Source: CAYXDO01 sp964463485
GTDB lineage: Bacteria > Myxococcota > Kuafuiibacteriia > Kuafuiibacteriales > Kuafuiibacteriaceae
NCBI GenBank assembly: GCA_964463485.1
Contig: CAYXDO010000157.1
Location: forward strand, 1 to 26,000
Length of the DNA: 26,000 nucleotides
Reading direction: 5' to 3'
Below the pieces are notes generated by a model that was not told the origin of the DNA, searched no databases, and saw only the letters and a program-made list of their open reading frames with translations. Position 1 is the first letter of the stretch. Every line of letters begins with the position of its first letter. Below, piece after piece: positions 1-7,559 of the stretch. A program made the translations under genes and the position numbers.

Positions 1-17
1 ATGTTCCGGGCCTGGGA

Positions 18-38
18 GCGCAGGCATCTTGCCTGCGC
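18..38 (-). terminator. Hairpin downstream of the minus-strand gene pair
   Basis: A perfect 9-bp stem (gcgcaggca / tgcctgcgc) closes a 3-nt loop. It lies 16 bases beyond the stop codon of the minus-strand gene ending at position 54, so it may end that transcript. No clear T-run follows, so it could instead be a dispersed intergenic palindrome. The structure is certain; the terminator role is inferred. Confidence 0.45.
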
Positions 39-53
39 GTAAGCTTCGCGGAA

Positions 54-494
54 TCATGAACGCGCGCGTCCCTTCTTTCGCGAGTGCGGCCTCTGCTTGT
101 CTATCCGCCCAAACTCGCGCTCAACCTCCGCATCGATGATCTTCTGAATGCGCCTGAGAAACGGCAACCCGAGATACGTGGGCTCCCAGCGCGGAAAGAG
201 GAGCTCCCAATCGACTTCCTCTTGAACGGTCAGCTTCAGACCACACAGCTCGAGGGTGTTTCTGATCCCGAGGAAGCAGACCATCAGGGCCTGCATTCCG
301 TCGATGCCACCAACATTTTGGCGCACCCTTCGCCCAAGCCCGGTGATTTCGAATTTGCACCGCCAATGGCCGCCAGAGCGAGCCGGCTTGCCGATGGAAA
401 CGGTGATCCGGCGTCTGCGCTCGCCATCGGAGACCTCGAGCGTCCTCCTCACGAAGACCTCCGTGATCCACTTCTGTTCTCGGGCGTCACTCAT
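54..494 (-). CDS. DUF6968-like protein of unknown function
   Basis: This encodes a 146-residue soluble protein with no signal peptide or membrane segment. It opens with a strand-rich part (residues about 8-65) that includes 'RRRITVSIGKP', 'WRCKFEITGLG' and then 'GIDGMQAL'. That order (a sequence on short-chain modification of 'IGxP', 'W.C.FEI.GLG' and 'G.D..QAL') is how I remember the DUF6968 family, which has no known function. The C-terminal third is charged and Arg-rich and resembles nothing I recognise. The gene lies 16 bases after the LpoB-like gene on the same strand, so the two are probably cotranscribed. Whether they work together is unknown. Confidence 0.7.
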   Translation of the reverse strand: MSDAREQKWITEVFVRRTLEVSDGERRRRITVSIGKPARSGGHWRCKFEITGLGRRVRQNVGGIDGMQALMVCFLGIRNTLELCGLKLTVQEEVDWELLFPRWEPTYLGLPFLRRIQKIIDAEVEREFGRIDKQRPHSRKKGRARS

Positions 495-510
495 GACTCG
501 AAGTCATTAC

Positions 511-1179
511 TCACAATCCGATCCGCGGACGCTGGACGGTCTTGCGGAGCTGCTTTTCACCCATCCAGACCTTCTCGTTACTCTCCACATGAACGAGGAA
601 CATGTTGACGAGGTACGCGCGGACCGATCGTCCGCCCCCGTCGACCTCGTTCTGTGAGTTGATGACCGTCTGAAGCGCGAAGTCGGCCCCCGTCTCGTTG
701 CCCTGGCCCTTGGCCGTTTCGTCGCTCGCGTCGACGGCCTGCCGCCTGCGCTCGGAGACGTTCACGTCCTGCTCGGTCCAGCCAGCCACGATCATGACCT
801 GACCCGAATTCAGGAGCTCCCGCTCGACGCGGCGCGTGAAATACTCTTCGTTGATTTGTCGATCGTCCGTCCGCTTGATCCCAGGCATGAGCTTGACGGC
901 GGGCTTTTTCCCGCCGTTCTTCGCCTGATAATCCGAGGCCCAGGGGTTCGAGAGGCAGTCTCGAATCATGGCTTCGGCGACCGAGTTCGCGTCGATGTCG
1001 TTCCAGTATCCGGACAGATCGCCGCCGACCGTGGATCTCGGATCGGTGCGATTGACAGTCGCCGTCGCGCAGGCCGTCCCCGCGAAGACTCCGAAGGCGA
1101 GTACAAGGCTCACGCGCGAAGCTCCGTCGACGTTTCGCGGCTCGGACGTGCAGCTTCGCGCGATCGTACGAGAATTCAT
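511..1179 (-). CDS. LpoB-like penicillin-binding protein activator lipoprotein
   Basis: This 222-residue protein resembles the LpoB outer-membrane lipoprotein family, which activates bifunctional peptidoglycan synthases. A hydrophobic stretch (residues about 23-36, VSLVLAFGVFAGTA) ends at Cys37, so it is a probable lipoprotein, although Gly at -3 is not ideal. The mature part has family hallmarks: 'DLSGYWND', 'AEAMIRDCLSNPW', a motif on dependence of paired residues 'INEEYFTRRVERELLNSGQV', then 'TAKGQGNETGADFAL' and a C-terminal 'WMGEKQLRKTVQR'. The reading frame stays open upstream to 1467, but that part lacks a signal sequence and crosses a tRNA-like element. I therefore start at the ATG ending at 1179, which places a proper export signal at the N-terminus. 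It precedes the DUF6968-like gene. Confidence 0.78.
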   Translation of the reverse strand: MNSRTIARSCTSEPRNVDGASRVSLVLAFGVFAGTACATATVNRTDPRSTVGGDLSGYWNDIDANSVAEAMIRDCLSNPWASDYQAKNGGKKPAVKLMPGIKRTDDRQINEEYFTRRVERELLNSGQVMIVAGWTEQDVNVSERRRQAVDASDETAKGQGNETGADFALQTVINSQNEVDGGGRSVRAYLVNMFLVHVESNEKVWMGEKQLRKTVQRPRIGL

Positions 1180-1612
1180 GACGAGGCCATCATACCCCAC
1201 AAAGAGTGGGCGATTCTCGAACAACCTTCGATTTCGGCGTGGCTCGCGGCCTCCGGAGTCCGCGACCGAGCTCGGCGCACGAGCTCGAGCGCGAGCAAGG
1301 CGCCCAGGATTTCGTTGCGTCTCGAGGGAGCTTCGATCAGACTGCTCGGGTGTTTGGAACGGTCCCCATACGTACGCCTCCCGGCGTGCGCTCATGGGGC
1401 CGGTAGCTCCTCGCCGTCTTATAAGCGGCTGCGATCGTGGTTCGACTCCACCACGCCGGATTTGCACCCCGGACTTGCCGATCTCTCACGGGGACCCTAC
1501 TCACTCACCCACACTCATGGCGGACTCGCCCAGGGTCTCGCCACCGACCCGGGATGTTCCCCGCTATCCCTGCTGCGAATCGGCGAAGCGTCGGATGGTG
1601 CAACGAAGCGCA
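1180..1612. other. Intergenic region between divergent transcription units
   Basis: This 433-base stretch separates the minus-strand LpoB-like gene from the plus-strand signalling cassette, so promoters for both should lie here. I see no confident -10/-35 pair. Its only recognisable content is the tRNA-like sequence at 1381-1460. Reading frames crossing it have no family resemblance. Confidence 0.5.
1381..1460 (+). tRNA. tRNA-like sequence, UAU anticodon loop (Ile-type), abnormal D-arm
   Basis: The 3' half looks like a tRNA. The T-loop ttcgact (1441-1447) sits in a 4-bp stem gtgg/ccac. The anticodon stem gccgt/gcggc (1413-1417 with 1425-1429, one G-T pair) holds the 7-base loop cttataa, giving anticodon TAT. 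An 8-bp acceptor stem ccggcgtg/cacgccgg (1381-1388 with 1452-1459) closes the fold, followed by a discriminator A and no encoded CCA. The D-arm is poor: only gct/agc (1390-1392 with 1405-1407) pairs, around a 12-base loop, with 5 bases before the anticodon stem instead of one. It could be a divergent tRNA-Ile, a decayed tRNA or a chance fold. Confidence 0.42.
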
Positions 1613-2500
1613 ATGGCTAGGCTCCCCCAAGTGGCTACGAGACCCCGGTTCGCGTCGCGTTCGGAGACGCGACGGGTCGAACGGCGATGGCTCGTCGCCG
1701 CGACCGCGTCGCTGAGTCTCGCCGCTAGCGCCGTGGACGAGGACGCTCGGACCGCCGCCAAGGAAGCGTATGACCGGGGCGCGCGAGCCTACGCTCTGGG
1801 CGACTTCGCCGGGGCGGCGCTGGATCTCGGCCGAGCCGACGAGCTCCTCGCGAACGACGTGGCTCTCGCCGCTGCGCTCAGGGCTGTCGTCGCCGCGGAC
1901 AATCCGGAGCTCGGGATGGTCCTGGTCAAGCGTGCCCTCTCGAGATCTTCACGTACGAACGAGCTCACAGCCGCTTCGCATTCAGCCGAGTCGAAGTTTC
2001 GCTCCCGAACCACCGAGCTCCTCGTGAGTTGCGGCGCCTGCACCGCAACCCTCGACGGCGTACCCATCGCCGTCGACCGACCCGTGTTCGTCCGATCGGG
2101 CGTGCGGGACTTGGTGGTCGAACGGGCAGGCGCGCGCCGGCGCGAACGCCTCGAGCTCCCGGCCGGCGGACAGGCTCGATTCGAGGATCTGCCCAGACTG
2201 ACCGAGCCACCGACCGGATCGGCCGAAATTTCGGCAGACTTGGGCACTTACTCAGTGTTCATCGCGGGTGGGTTGACCACCTTGCTCGGGGCCGCCACGG
2301 CGATTTCCGGAGTGGATACTCAGCGAAAGCACACCGCCTTCATCGCCGGAGGCTGCCCCGGGATCGCGACCGCGAGCTGTCTGTATGCGGCAGAGACTGG
2401 CCAGGCAGCAGAGACTCGCACCAACACACTGCTCGTGACGACCGTCGTCTCCGCGGCGGCGACGATCCTCCTCTACCTGATCGTCGGGTCCGATCGATGA
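1613..2500 (+). CDS. Membrane-anchored TPR/PEGA-like envelope protein
   Basis: This 295-residue protein begins with a basic stretch and a hydrophobic segment (residues about 26-41) that could be a signal or anchor. A helical TPR-like part follows ('AYDRGARAYALGDFAGAALDL', about 50-72), of the kind found in many myxobacterial exported proteins. Next is a PEGA-like beta module (about 138-185, containing 'CGACTATLDGVPI' and 'VRSGVRDLVVERAG'). Two C-terminal hydrophobic segments (about 212-232 and 272-291) should place it in the membrane. Its stop overlaps the kinase start as ATGA, so the two are translationally coupled. I infer that it is an envelope partner or sensor for that kinase. The start is uncertain; an in-frame ATG at 1595 would add six residues. 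Neither has a strong ribosome binding site. Confidence 0.75.
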   Translation: MARLPQVATRPRFASRSETRRVERRWLVAATASLSLAASAVDEDARTAAKEAYDRGARAYALGDFAGAALDLGRADELLANDVALAAALRAVVAADNPELGMVLVKRALSRSSRTNELTAASHSAESKFRSRTTELLVSCGACTATLDGVPIAVDRPVFVRSGVRDLVVERAGARRRERLELPAGGQARFEDLPRLTEPPTGSAEISADLGTYSVFIAGGLTTLLGAATAISGVDTQRKHTAFIAGGCPGIATASCLYAAETGQAAETRTNTLLVTTVVSAAATILLYLIVGSDR

Positions 2501-3831
2501 AGGAGTCCCGCTACGCGCCGCTCGTCAAGATCGCGTCCGGCGGCATGGCCTCGGTGTGGGTAGGTGCTCCGAAAGATCGGAGGACGATGGAAGAGCTCGT
2601 CGCGCTCAAGCGACCGCATGAACATCTCCTCGAGGACCCCGGTTTCGAAAACGCACTCGTCGCCGAGGCCGAGATCGCATGCAAGCTCGTCCACGAAAAC
2701 GTGGTCGGCGCTCGGGAGCTCGAAGTCACGGACGAGGGGCTGCAGCTCGTCATGGACTACGTCGAGGGCGGCGCGTTGGGCCAGATGTTGGTTCGCGGCG
2801 CGAAGTCCAAGACGCGGCTGTCGCCCAAGGTGGCTTGCGCGATCGTCGCGGACGCCTGCGCTGGCCTCGAGGCGCTCCACGAGCTCCGAGACCACCGAGG
2901 AGCTCCTCTGGGTTTCGTGCACCGAGACGTCTCTCCGCAGAACATCCTCATCGGCCGAGACGGGCGCGCTCGCGTGACCGACTTCGGGCTCGCCAAGTGC
3001 GCCTGGGGCAGCGACCAACCAACGACCCGGGGCACGCTCAAGGGCAAGCTCGGTTATATGGCACCTGAGTATATCGAAGGCACGGGAATCGACCGGCGGG
3101 CCGACGTCTTCGCCATGGGTGTAGTGCTTTGGGAGTCCCTGGTGGGTCGCCGCCTGTTTCGCGGAGAGAATGACGCGGATACTCTCGAACGAGTCGTCCG
3201 GTTGCCGATCCCGAGAGTGCGCTCGGAGCGGCCCGAGCTCGACGACGCCCTGGATGACTTGGTGACGCGAGCGCTCGACCGATCCGTGGGCTCGCGCTTA
3301 GCCTCGGCAGGAGAGCTCGCCCGCGGGCTGAGTCGAGAGGGTATGGTCGCCACTCGAACCGAGATTTCGGCCGAAATCGAAGTCACTTTCGGGGAGGAGC
3401 TAAAGGGGCGGCGCCGGGAGCTCGAACGGCTGTTGGGGTCCGTGGCCCCAAGCCCCACCCAGCGGCGAACGCTCGCGCTGTGGACGGCGGCGGTCGTCGC
3501 TGCGGCAGGCACGGTCTTCGCCGCAATCGGTTCAACTCGAACCTCCACGCCCGGTCCTGGCCTGGCCGCTCCGCCAAGCGCACCCGAGGCCCCCTCGGAG
3601 GACGCGGCCACGGCGCTCCCGGACCCAGCGCCCAGGGCGTCGGCGCCCAGCGCCAAGGTGCCCGTTGTGGAAGGGCCCGCATCGACGCCGGCGGCGCCGC
3701 AGAAGGCGCACCGGAGGCGACCGCGAGGCGAGCGCCTCGGAGACTCCACGCCGCGAACGACCGCACCGACCCAAAATACCTCGGACCCCAACGCTCTGCC
3801 CCCCAACCCCTACGAGGGCTCGAACCCATGA
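2497..3831 (+). CDS. Transmembrane Ser/Thr protein kinase (Hanks type)
   Basis: This 444-residue protein carries a complete eukaryotic-like kinase domain (about 7-280) that phosphorylates Ser/Thr with ATP. Visible motifs are the glycine loop 'IASGGMASV' (12-20), Lys38 in 'VALKRP', the catalytic loop 'VHRDVSPQN' (Asp144, Asn149), 'DFG' at 162-164 and 'APE' at 189-191, so it should be active. A single hydrophobic segment (about 326-344) follows a juxtamembrane region. A Pro/Ala/Ser-rich tail of about 100 residues without a recognisable sensor fold comes last, so sensing may be done by the upstream PEGA-like protein. ATGA overlaps on both sides tie it to the genes before and after. The FHA domain of the next gene product is a likely phospho-Thr reader of this kinase; that is inference. 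Confidence 0.93.
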   Translation: MKESRYAPLVKIASGGMASVWVGAPKDRRTMEELVALKRPHEHLLEDPGFENALVAEAEIACKLVHENVVGARELEVTDEGLQLVMDYVEGGALGQMLVRGAKSKTRLSPKVACAIVADACAGLEALHELRDHRGAPLGFVHRDVSPQNILIGRDGRARVTDFGLAKCAWGSDQPTTRGTLKGKLGYMAPEYIEGTGIDRRADVFAMGVVLWESLVGRRLFRGENDADTLERVVRLPIPRVRSERPELDDALDDLVTRALDRSVGSRLASAGELARGLSREGMVATRTEISAEIEVTFGEELKGRRRELERLLGSVAPSPTQRRTLALWTAAVVAAAGTVFAAIGSTRTSTPGPGLAAPPSAPEAPSEDAATALPDPAPRASAPSAKVPVVEGPASTPAAPQKAHRRRPRGERLGDSTPRTTAPTQNTSDPNALPPNPYEGSNP

Positions 3832-5150
3832 GCGACGAATTCGAAGAGGACGTCACGACCCGAGTGCCCAAGCAAAAGCGTGGCATGGCGATCTCTTCGG
3901 CCGAGCTCCTCGTGATCGCCGGCCCGGAGCGCGGGCAGCGCGCTCCTTTTCACGCCGGAAGCGCCAAGATCGGCACCGCGATGGGTATGACCCTCAGACT
4001 CACCGACCCCACCGTCTCGAGGGTTCACTGCGAGCTCGAGATGCGAGGATCCCGAATCCTCGTACGAGACGTTGGGAGCACCAACGGCACGATCGTCGAA
4101 GGGGTCCGAGTGCTCGAGGCCGAGGTCGAGGCCGGGTCCGTGCTGAAGCTGGGTCAGAGCGCCGTCCGCATCGAGCTGAGTGAGTCTCCGGCGTTCGTAC
4201 CCATGTCCGAAGCCAGCGAGCTCGGGGAGCTCAAAGGCACGAGCCCCGAAATGCGGCAGGTCTACGCGATCCTCGAACGGACCGCGCCCACGGACTCCAC
4301 CGTCTTGATTCAAGGCGAGACGGGGACCGGCAAGGACGTCGCCGCGAGGTCTCTGCATCAAGCCTCCAAACGTCGAGCCGGACCCTTCGTGCCGATCGAT
4401 TGCGGCGCCATTCCGGAGAATCTGATCGAGAGTGAGCTCTTCGGGCACGTGAGAGGGGCCTTCAGCGGAGCCAGCGCGGATAGAGTCGGCGTGTTCGAGG
4501 AGGCCGACGGGGGAACTCTCTTCCTCGACGAAATCGGCGAAATGCCGGTGTCCGTTCAGCCAAAGTTGCTCCGCGCCCTCGAGACCAAATCAGTCCGGCC
4601 AGTGGGGTCGAACTCAGCGCGCCCGATCGACGCGCGGATCATCGCCGCGACCAACCGATCGCTGGCCGAGTGTGTGAACGATGGGACCTTTCGCGAGGAC
4701 CTCTACTATCGGCTCGCAGTCATCGAGGTCACGCTGCCACCCCTTCGCCATCGTCGAGCCGACATCGCGATGCTCGCGCGACATTTTCACCGGAAGCTCG
4801 ATCCGGACGGCAAGGAGCTCCCAGAGGCTTTCGTCGAGCTACTCACTCGAAGGAGCTGGCCCGGCAACGTCCGGGAGCTTCGCAATTACATCGAGCGCTG
4901 CTGGTCCCTGGGAACGATCGAAGGCCACGCGCGAGTCTCGATGCCCCCGCCCGAGGTCGCGTCCTTGATTCCGCTCCACCTGCCGCTCAAGGATGCACGC
5001 CAGGCATGGCTGGACCAATTCGAGACGGTCTACGTCGAAGCCATGCTCGCGGCCACCGGAGGCAACCTCACGAAGGCGGCGGACCGCGCGGGAGTGAGTC
5101 GCCGATTCCTCCAAAGGTTGCTCGCCCGCAGGCGCGGCGGCGAGGGGTGA
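3828..5150 (+). CDS. FHA-domain sigma-54 enhancer-binding transcription activator
   Basis: This 440-residue regulator has three parts. An N-terminal FHA domain (about 44-115, 'SRVHCELE' and 'GSTNGT') binds phosphothreonine. A central sigma-54 AAA+ domain (about 134-365) has Walker A 'GETGTGKD' (163-170), Walker B 'GGTLFLDEIGE' (228-238), the sigma-contact loop 'GAFSGA' (210-215, where GAFTGA is usual) and 'FREDLYYRL' (288-296). A Fis-type helix-turn-helix closes the protein (about 409-432, 'NLTKAADRAGVSRRFLQRLL'). It starts at the ATG overlapping the kinase stop (ATGA). FHA-EBPs next to Ser/Thr kinases are a known myxobacterial arrangement, so this protein probably converts kinase output into transcription from sigma-54 promoters. 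I saw no convincing -24/-12 site in the window. Confidence 0.93.
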   Translation: MSDEFEEDVTTRVPKQKRGMAISSAELLVIAGPERGQRAPFHAGSAKIGTAMGMTLRLTDPTVSRVHCELEMRGSRILVRDVGSTNGTIVEGVRVLEAEVEAGSVLKLGQSAVRIELSESPAFVPMSEASELGELKGTSPEMRQVYAILERTAPTDSTVLIQGETGTGKDVAARSLHQASKRRAGPFVPIDCGAIPENLIESELFGHVRGAFSGASADRVGVFEEADGGTLFLDEIGEMPVSVQPKLLRALETKSVRPVGSNSARPIDARIIAATNRSLAECVNDGTFREDLYYRLAVIEVTLPPLRHRRADIAMLARHFHRKLDPDGKELPEAFVELLTRRSWPGNVRELRNYIERCWSLGTIEGHARVSMPPPEVASLIPLHLPLKDARQAWLDQFETVYVEAMLAATGGNLTKAADRAGVSRRFLQRLLARRRGGEG

Positions 5151-5376
5151 ACCGCGGCGAGCGCAGCGAGCCTGCGCGTCGACTCACCCGACCTCGGCGC
5201 CGCGCACGTGTTCGTCGCTGCAATAGGCACAAGTCGTCCCAACGAGCTCGGGCACCGCGAGACGATAGGTCGAGCTGAGATCGAGGTCAAACGGCCTCGT
5301 CGCGGCGCCTCGCGATGCCTCGCGTTGTCTCGCAGTGTCGATGGCACAACACTCACTAGCCTGATAACAAGCCCCC

Positions 5377-6750
5377 GTGACGTTCGACCCCGCTCGCTGG
5401 GAGCTCCGCCGAGAGGCGGGCCGGCTGAAGATGGACGGCCACGACCTGACGGAGCTCGCTCAGAAGTTTGGAACGCCGCTCCACGTGGCCTCCGCGAGAG
5501 TCTTACGGACGCGCGCGCGGGAGCTCCGAGCGAGTCTCGCCGGCTACCCGTCGGAGCTCTGGATCGCCTACTCGTACAAAACGAACCTCGTGGCCGGTGT
5601 CCTGAAGGTGCTGCACGAGGCCAAGATCGCCGCCGAAGTCGTCGACGGCTACGAGCTTTGGCTCGCGCAGCGCCTCGGCGTTCCGGCTGGCGAAATCATA
5701 TTCAACGGCCCCGCGAAATCGCGCCAGGAAATCGAAGCGGCCGTCGAGGCCGGAATCGGGCTCTTGGTGATCGACGGGCTAGAGGAGATCGATGGCGTCG
5801 CGGAGGTCGCCGATCGCTTGGGCCGGAAGCTCAACGTGGCGCTTCGAATCTGCCCGAACATCGTGCCTCGGGGCATGAATACCTCCTCGGTGACGGGGTC
5901 GCGACGAAATCAGTTCGGGCTCGATCTGGCGTCTGGGGAGGCTTCGGAGGCGCTGAGGAGAGTGCGACGTCATGCTCGGCTGAGCTTGCGAGGCGTTCAC
6001 ACACACATCGGCTCTGGGATTCACGAGCTCGAGAGCTTCCGGGCCGCGGTCGATCGAGTGCTCGACGTGCAGAAGGAAGCTTGGCGAATGGGCTTCACGC
6101 CCGACCTCGTCGATTTGGGCGGAGGGCTCGGCACGCGAAACTCTCGAGAGATGAGTACGCTCGAGATGCTCTGGTATCTCGGGACTGGGCGCCTGCCGAA
6201 GTTTCCGAGACCCTCCGAGAACCTCGTGCCGTCCTACGGCGCTGCTCTCTGTGAGTCGCTCACACGGGGCGCCCGAGCTCGCGGCATCACTCCGCCGATG
6301 CTGGTGATCGAGCCTGGAAGAGCGCTGAGCTCGGACGCCCAGGTCCTGCTCCTCACCGTCCAGCAAACGCGATCGAGACCCGGCGTGGGTCGCTTCGCCC
6401 TGGTAGACGGGGGCGCGATGACTACGGCGATGATGTTCCTTTCCGAGTATCACGCCGTCTTGCTCGCCAACCGAGACGCCGCTGCAAAAGGCCGAACCAG
6501 CGTCTTTGGACGCCTTCCGAGCCCGATGGACGTCGTCTATCGTAACCTTCCTACGCCCGAGCTCGTGCCAGGTGACGTGCTGGCGGTGATGGACGCTGGC
6601 GCCTACTTCACGTCGACTTCGACGAACTTCGGCGGGCCGCGCCCCGCCGTCGTCTTGATCGATGGAGCTGAAGTCAGAGTCAGCCGCCGCCGCGAGACCT
6701 TCGAAGACCTCGCGAGGGTCGAGCTCGAGCTGAGTGAAGGACCAAGCTGA
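5377..6750 (+). CDS. Fold-type III PLP-dependent decarboxylase, DapDC/OrnDC-like
   Basis: This 457-residue enzyme belongs to the alanine-racemase-fold amino acid decarboxylases that include diaminopimelate and ornithine decarboxylases. Lys68 in 'YSYKTN' should form the PLP aldimine. 'HTHIGSGIHE', 'VDLGGGLGT' and 'EPGRALSSDA' are the usual phosphate- and substrate-binding elements, and the C-terminal barrel has 'VMDAGAYFTSTSTNFGGPRPA'-type residues. The Cys-Glu-Ser motif expected before the last barrel in diaminopimelate decarboxylases is absent; 'RLPSPMDVVYRNLP' occupies that place. The substrate is therefore probably not diaminopimelate, and I do not assign one. The start is GTG at 5377; an ATG at 5431 is possible. 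It heads a tight run with lipid-type genes, nine bases before the next start, which suggests that its amine product enters lipid chemistry. Confidence 0.87.
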   Translation: MTFDPARWELRREAGRLKMDGHDLTELAQKFGTPLHVASARVLRTRARELRASLAGYPSELWIAYSYKTNLVAGVLKVLHEAKIAAEVVDGYELWLAQRLGVPAGEIIFNGPAKSRQEIEAAVEAGIGLLVIDGLEEIDGVAEVADRLGRKLNVALRICPNIVPRGMNTSSVTGSRRNQFGLDLASGEASEALRRVRRHARLSLRGVHTHIGSGIHELESFRAAVDRVLDVQKEAWRMGFTPDLVDLGGGLGTRNSREMSTLEMLWYLGTGRLPKFPRPSENLVPSYGAALCESLTRGARARGITPPMLVIEPGRALSSDAQVLLLTVQQTRSRPGVGRFALVDGGAMTTAMMFLSEYHAVLLANRDAAAKGRTSVFGRLPSPMDVVYRNLPTPELVPGDVLAVMDAGAYFTSTSTNFGGPRPAVVLIDGAEVRVSRRRETFEDLARVELELSEGPS

Positions 6751-6758
6751 AAGGTGAC

Positions 6759-7559
6759 ATGGACTACTCACTTCGCCGAGACCGTGGGCTCTTCACCCTC
6801 GAGAAATGGTACGCCGATCTGCTAACTCCGGACGGGACCGTCCTGCTCGTGTACTTGGCCCGCATGAGGATGTTCGGCGCCCCGTTCGCGCGCGTCACGG
6901 CCGAGCTCTTTCGGCCTGGGAAGTCGGTCTTGCGAAGTGACGCGAAGGCGACCCGCCTGTCTGGGTCGATCGATCGGCTCGACTTCGGCCCGGCGTCGAT
7001 CGAAGGCGATCGGCTCCGATTCGAGCTTCCGGGCTTTCGGGGCTCGATCGACACCGTCCCTCGTGCGGCTGCCGTGACTCTGCGAGCTCCCTTCCTCGAG
7101 CGCGAGGGTCGCACGCTCGATTGGCGGGTCGAGATTCCGGACGCCGACGCTCACGCCGAGCTCGAATGGCAGGGCGAAAGAATGGTCCTCGAGGGTAGAA
7201 GTTATCGAGATCGCGTCTGGTTCGATCTGCTGCCTTGGCGGTTCCCCATCAAGAGGCTCGTGTGGGGTCGCGCCGCCGCCGGACCGGGCGCGTGTACCTG
7301 GGTGGAGGCGCAACTCCTCGACGAAACCATCCGGTCGAGCTGGCAATCCGAGTCTGCGTCATCGAGTCAGCCTCAGCTCGAGGACTCGAGGGTGCTGCTC
7401 GAGTCGGCCGTAGTGGACTTGGAGGGGCTGCGCTTCGGACCGCTCCGACCGACCTTGCGAAGGCTGACCGGCGATCCGCGGGAGACCAAGTGGGCCGCCA
7501 GAGCTACGCTCGCAGGCCACGCCGGCGTGGCGATTCACGAGGTCGTGACCTGGGGATGA
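6759..7559 (+). CDS. CrtC/AttH-like lipocalin-fold protein
   Basis: This 266-residue protein has no signal peptide. It begins 'FTLEKWYADLLTPDGTVLLVYL' (residues 11-32 in part), a start seen in the hydroxyneurosporene synthase (CrtC)/AttH group, a double-lipocalin fold. A second hallmark near the middle is 'GRSYRDRVWFDLLPW' followed by 'KRLVWGRA' (about 146-172), matching the family's 'GxxYxDxNW...WGRA' pattern with the Asn position changed to Val. CrtC hydrates carotenoid double bonds, and other members bind or modify lipids and terpenoids. No carotenoid gene is nearby, so I call only the fold. It has an 'aaggtg' just before its ATG, and its stop overlaps the next start (ATGA), so it acts with the methyltransferase/acyltransferase fusion. 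Confidence 0.72.
   Translation: MDYSLRRDRGLFTLEKWYADLLTPDGTVLLVYLARMRMFGAPFARVTAELFRPGKSVLRSDAKATRLSGSIDRLDFGPASIEGDRLRFELPGFRGSIDTVPRAAAVTLRAPFLEREGRTLDWRVEIPDADAHAELEWQGERMVLEGRSYRDRVWFDLLPWRFPIKRLVWGRAAAGPGACTWVEAQLLDETIRSSWQSESASSSQPQLEDSRVLLESAVVDLEGLRFGPLRPTLRRLTGDPRETKWAARATLAGHAGVAIHEVVTWG

Noticed and set aside
1180..1467. 96-codon N-terminal extension of the LpoB-like frame
   Set aside because: The extension has no signal peptide, is Arg-rich, and crosses the tRNA-like element; starting at 1179 gives a proper lipoprotein signal.
5184..5459. Minus-strand reading frame in the 5151-5376 gap with a striking run of Cys (ACYQASECC ... TTCAYCSDEH)
   Set aside because: It is open for about 90 codons but contains no ATG, GTG or TTG start in frame, and its 5' part overlaps the start of the PLP decarboxylase gene. 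It may be worth a look if a related protein turns up, but I cannot call it a gene.
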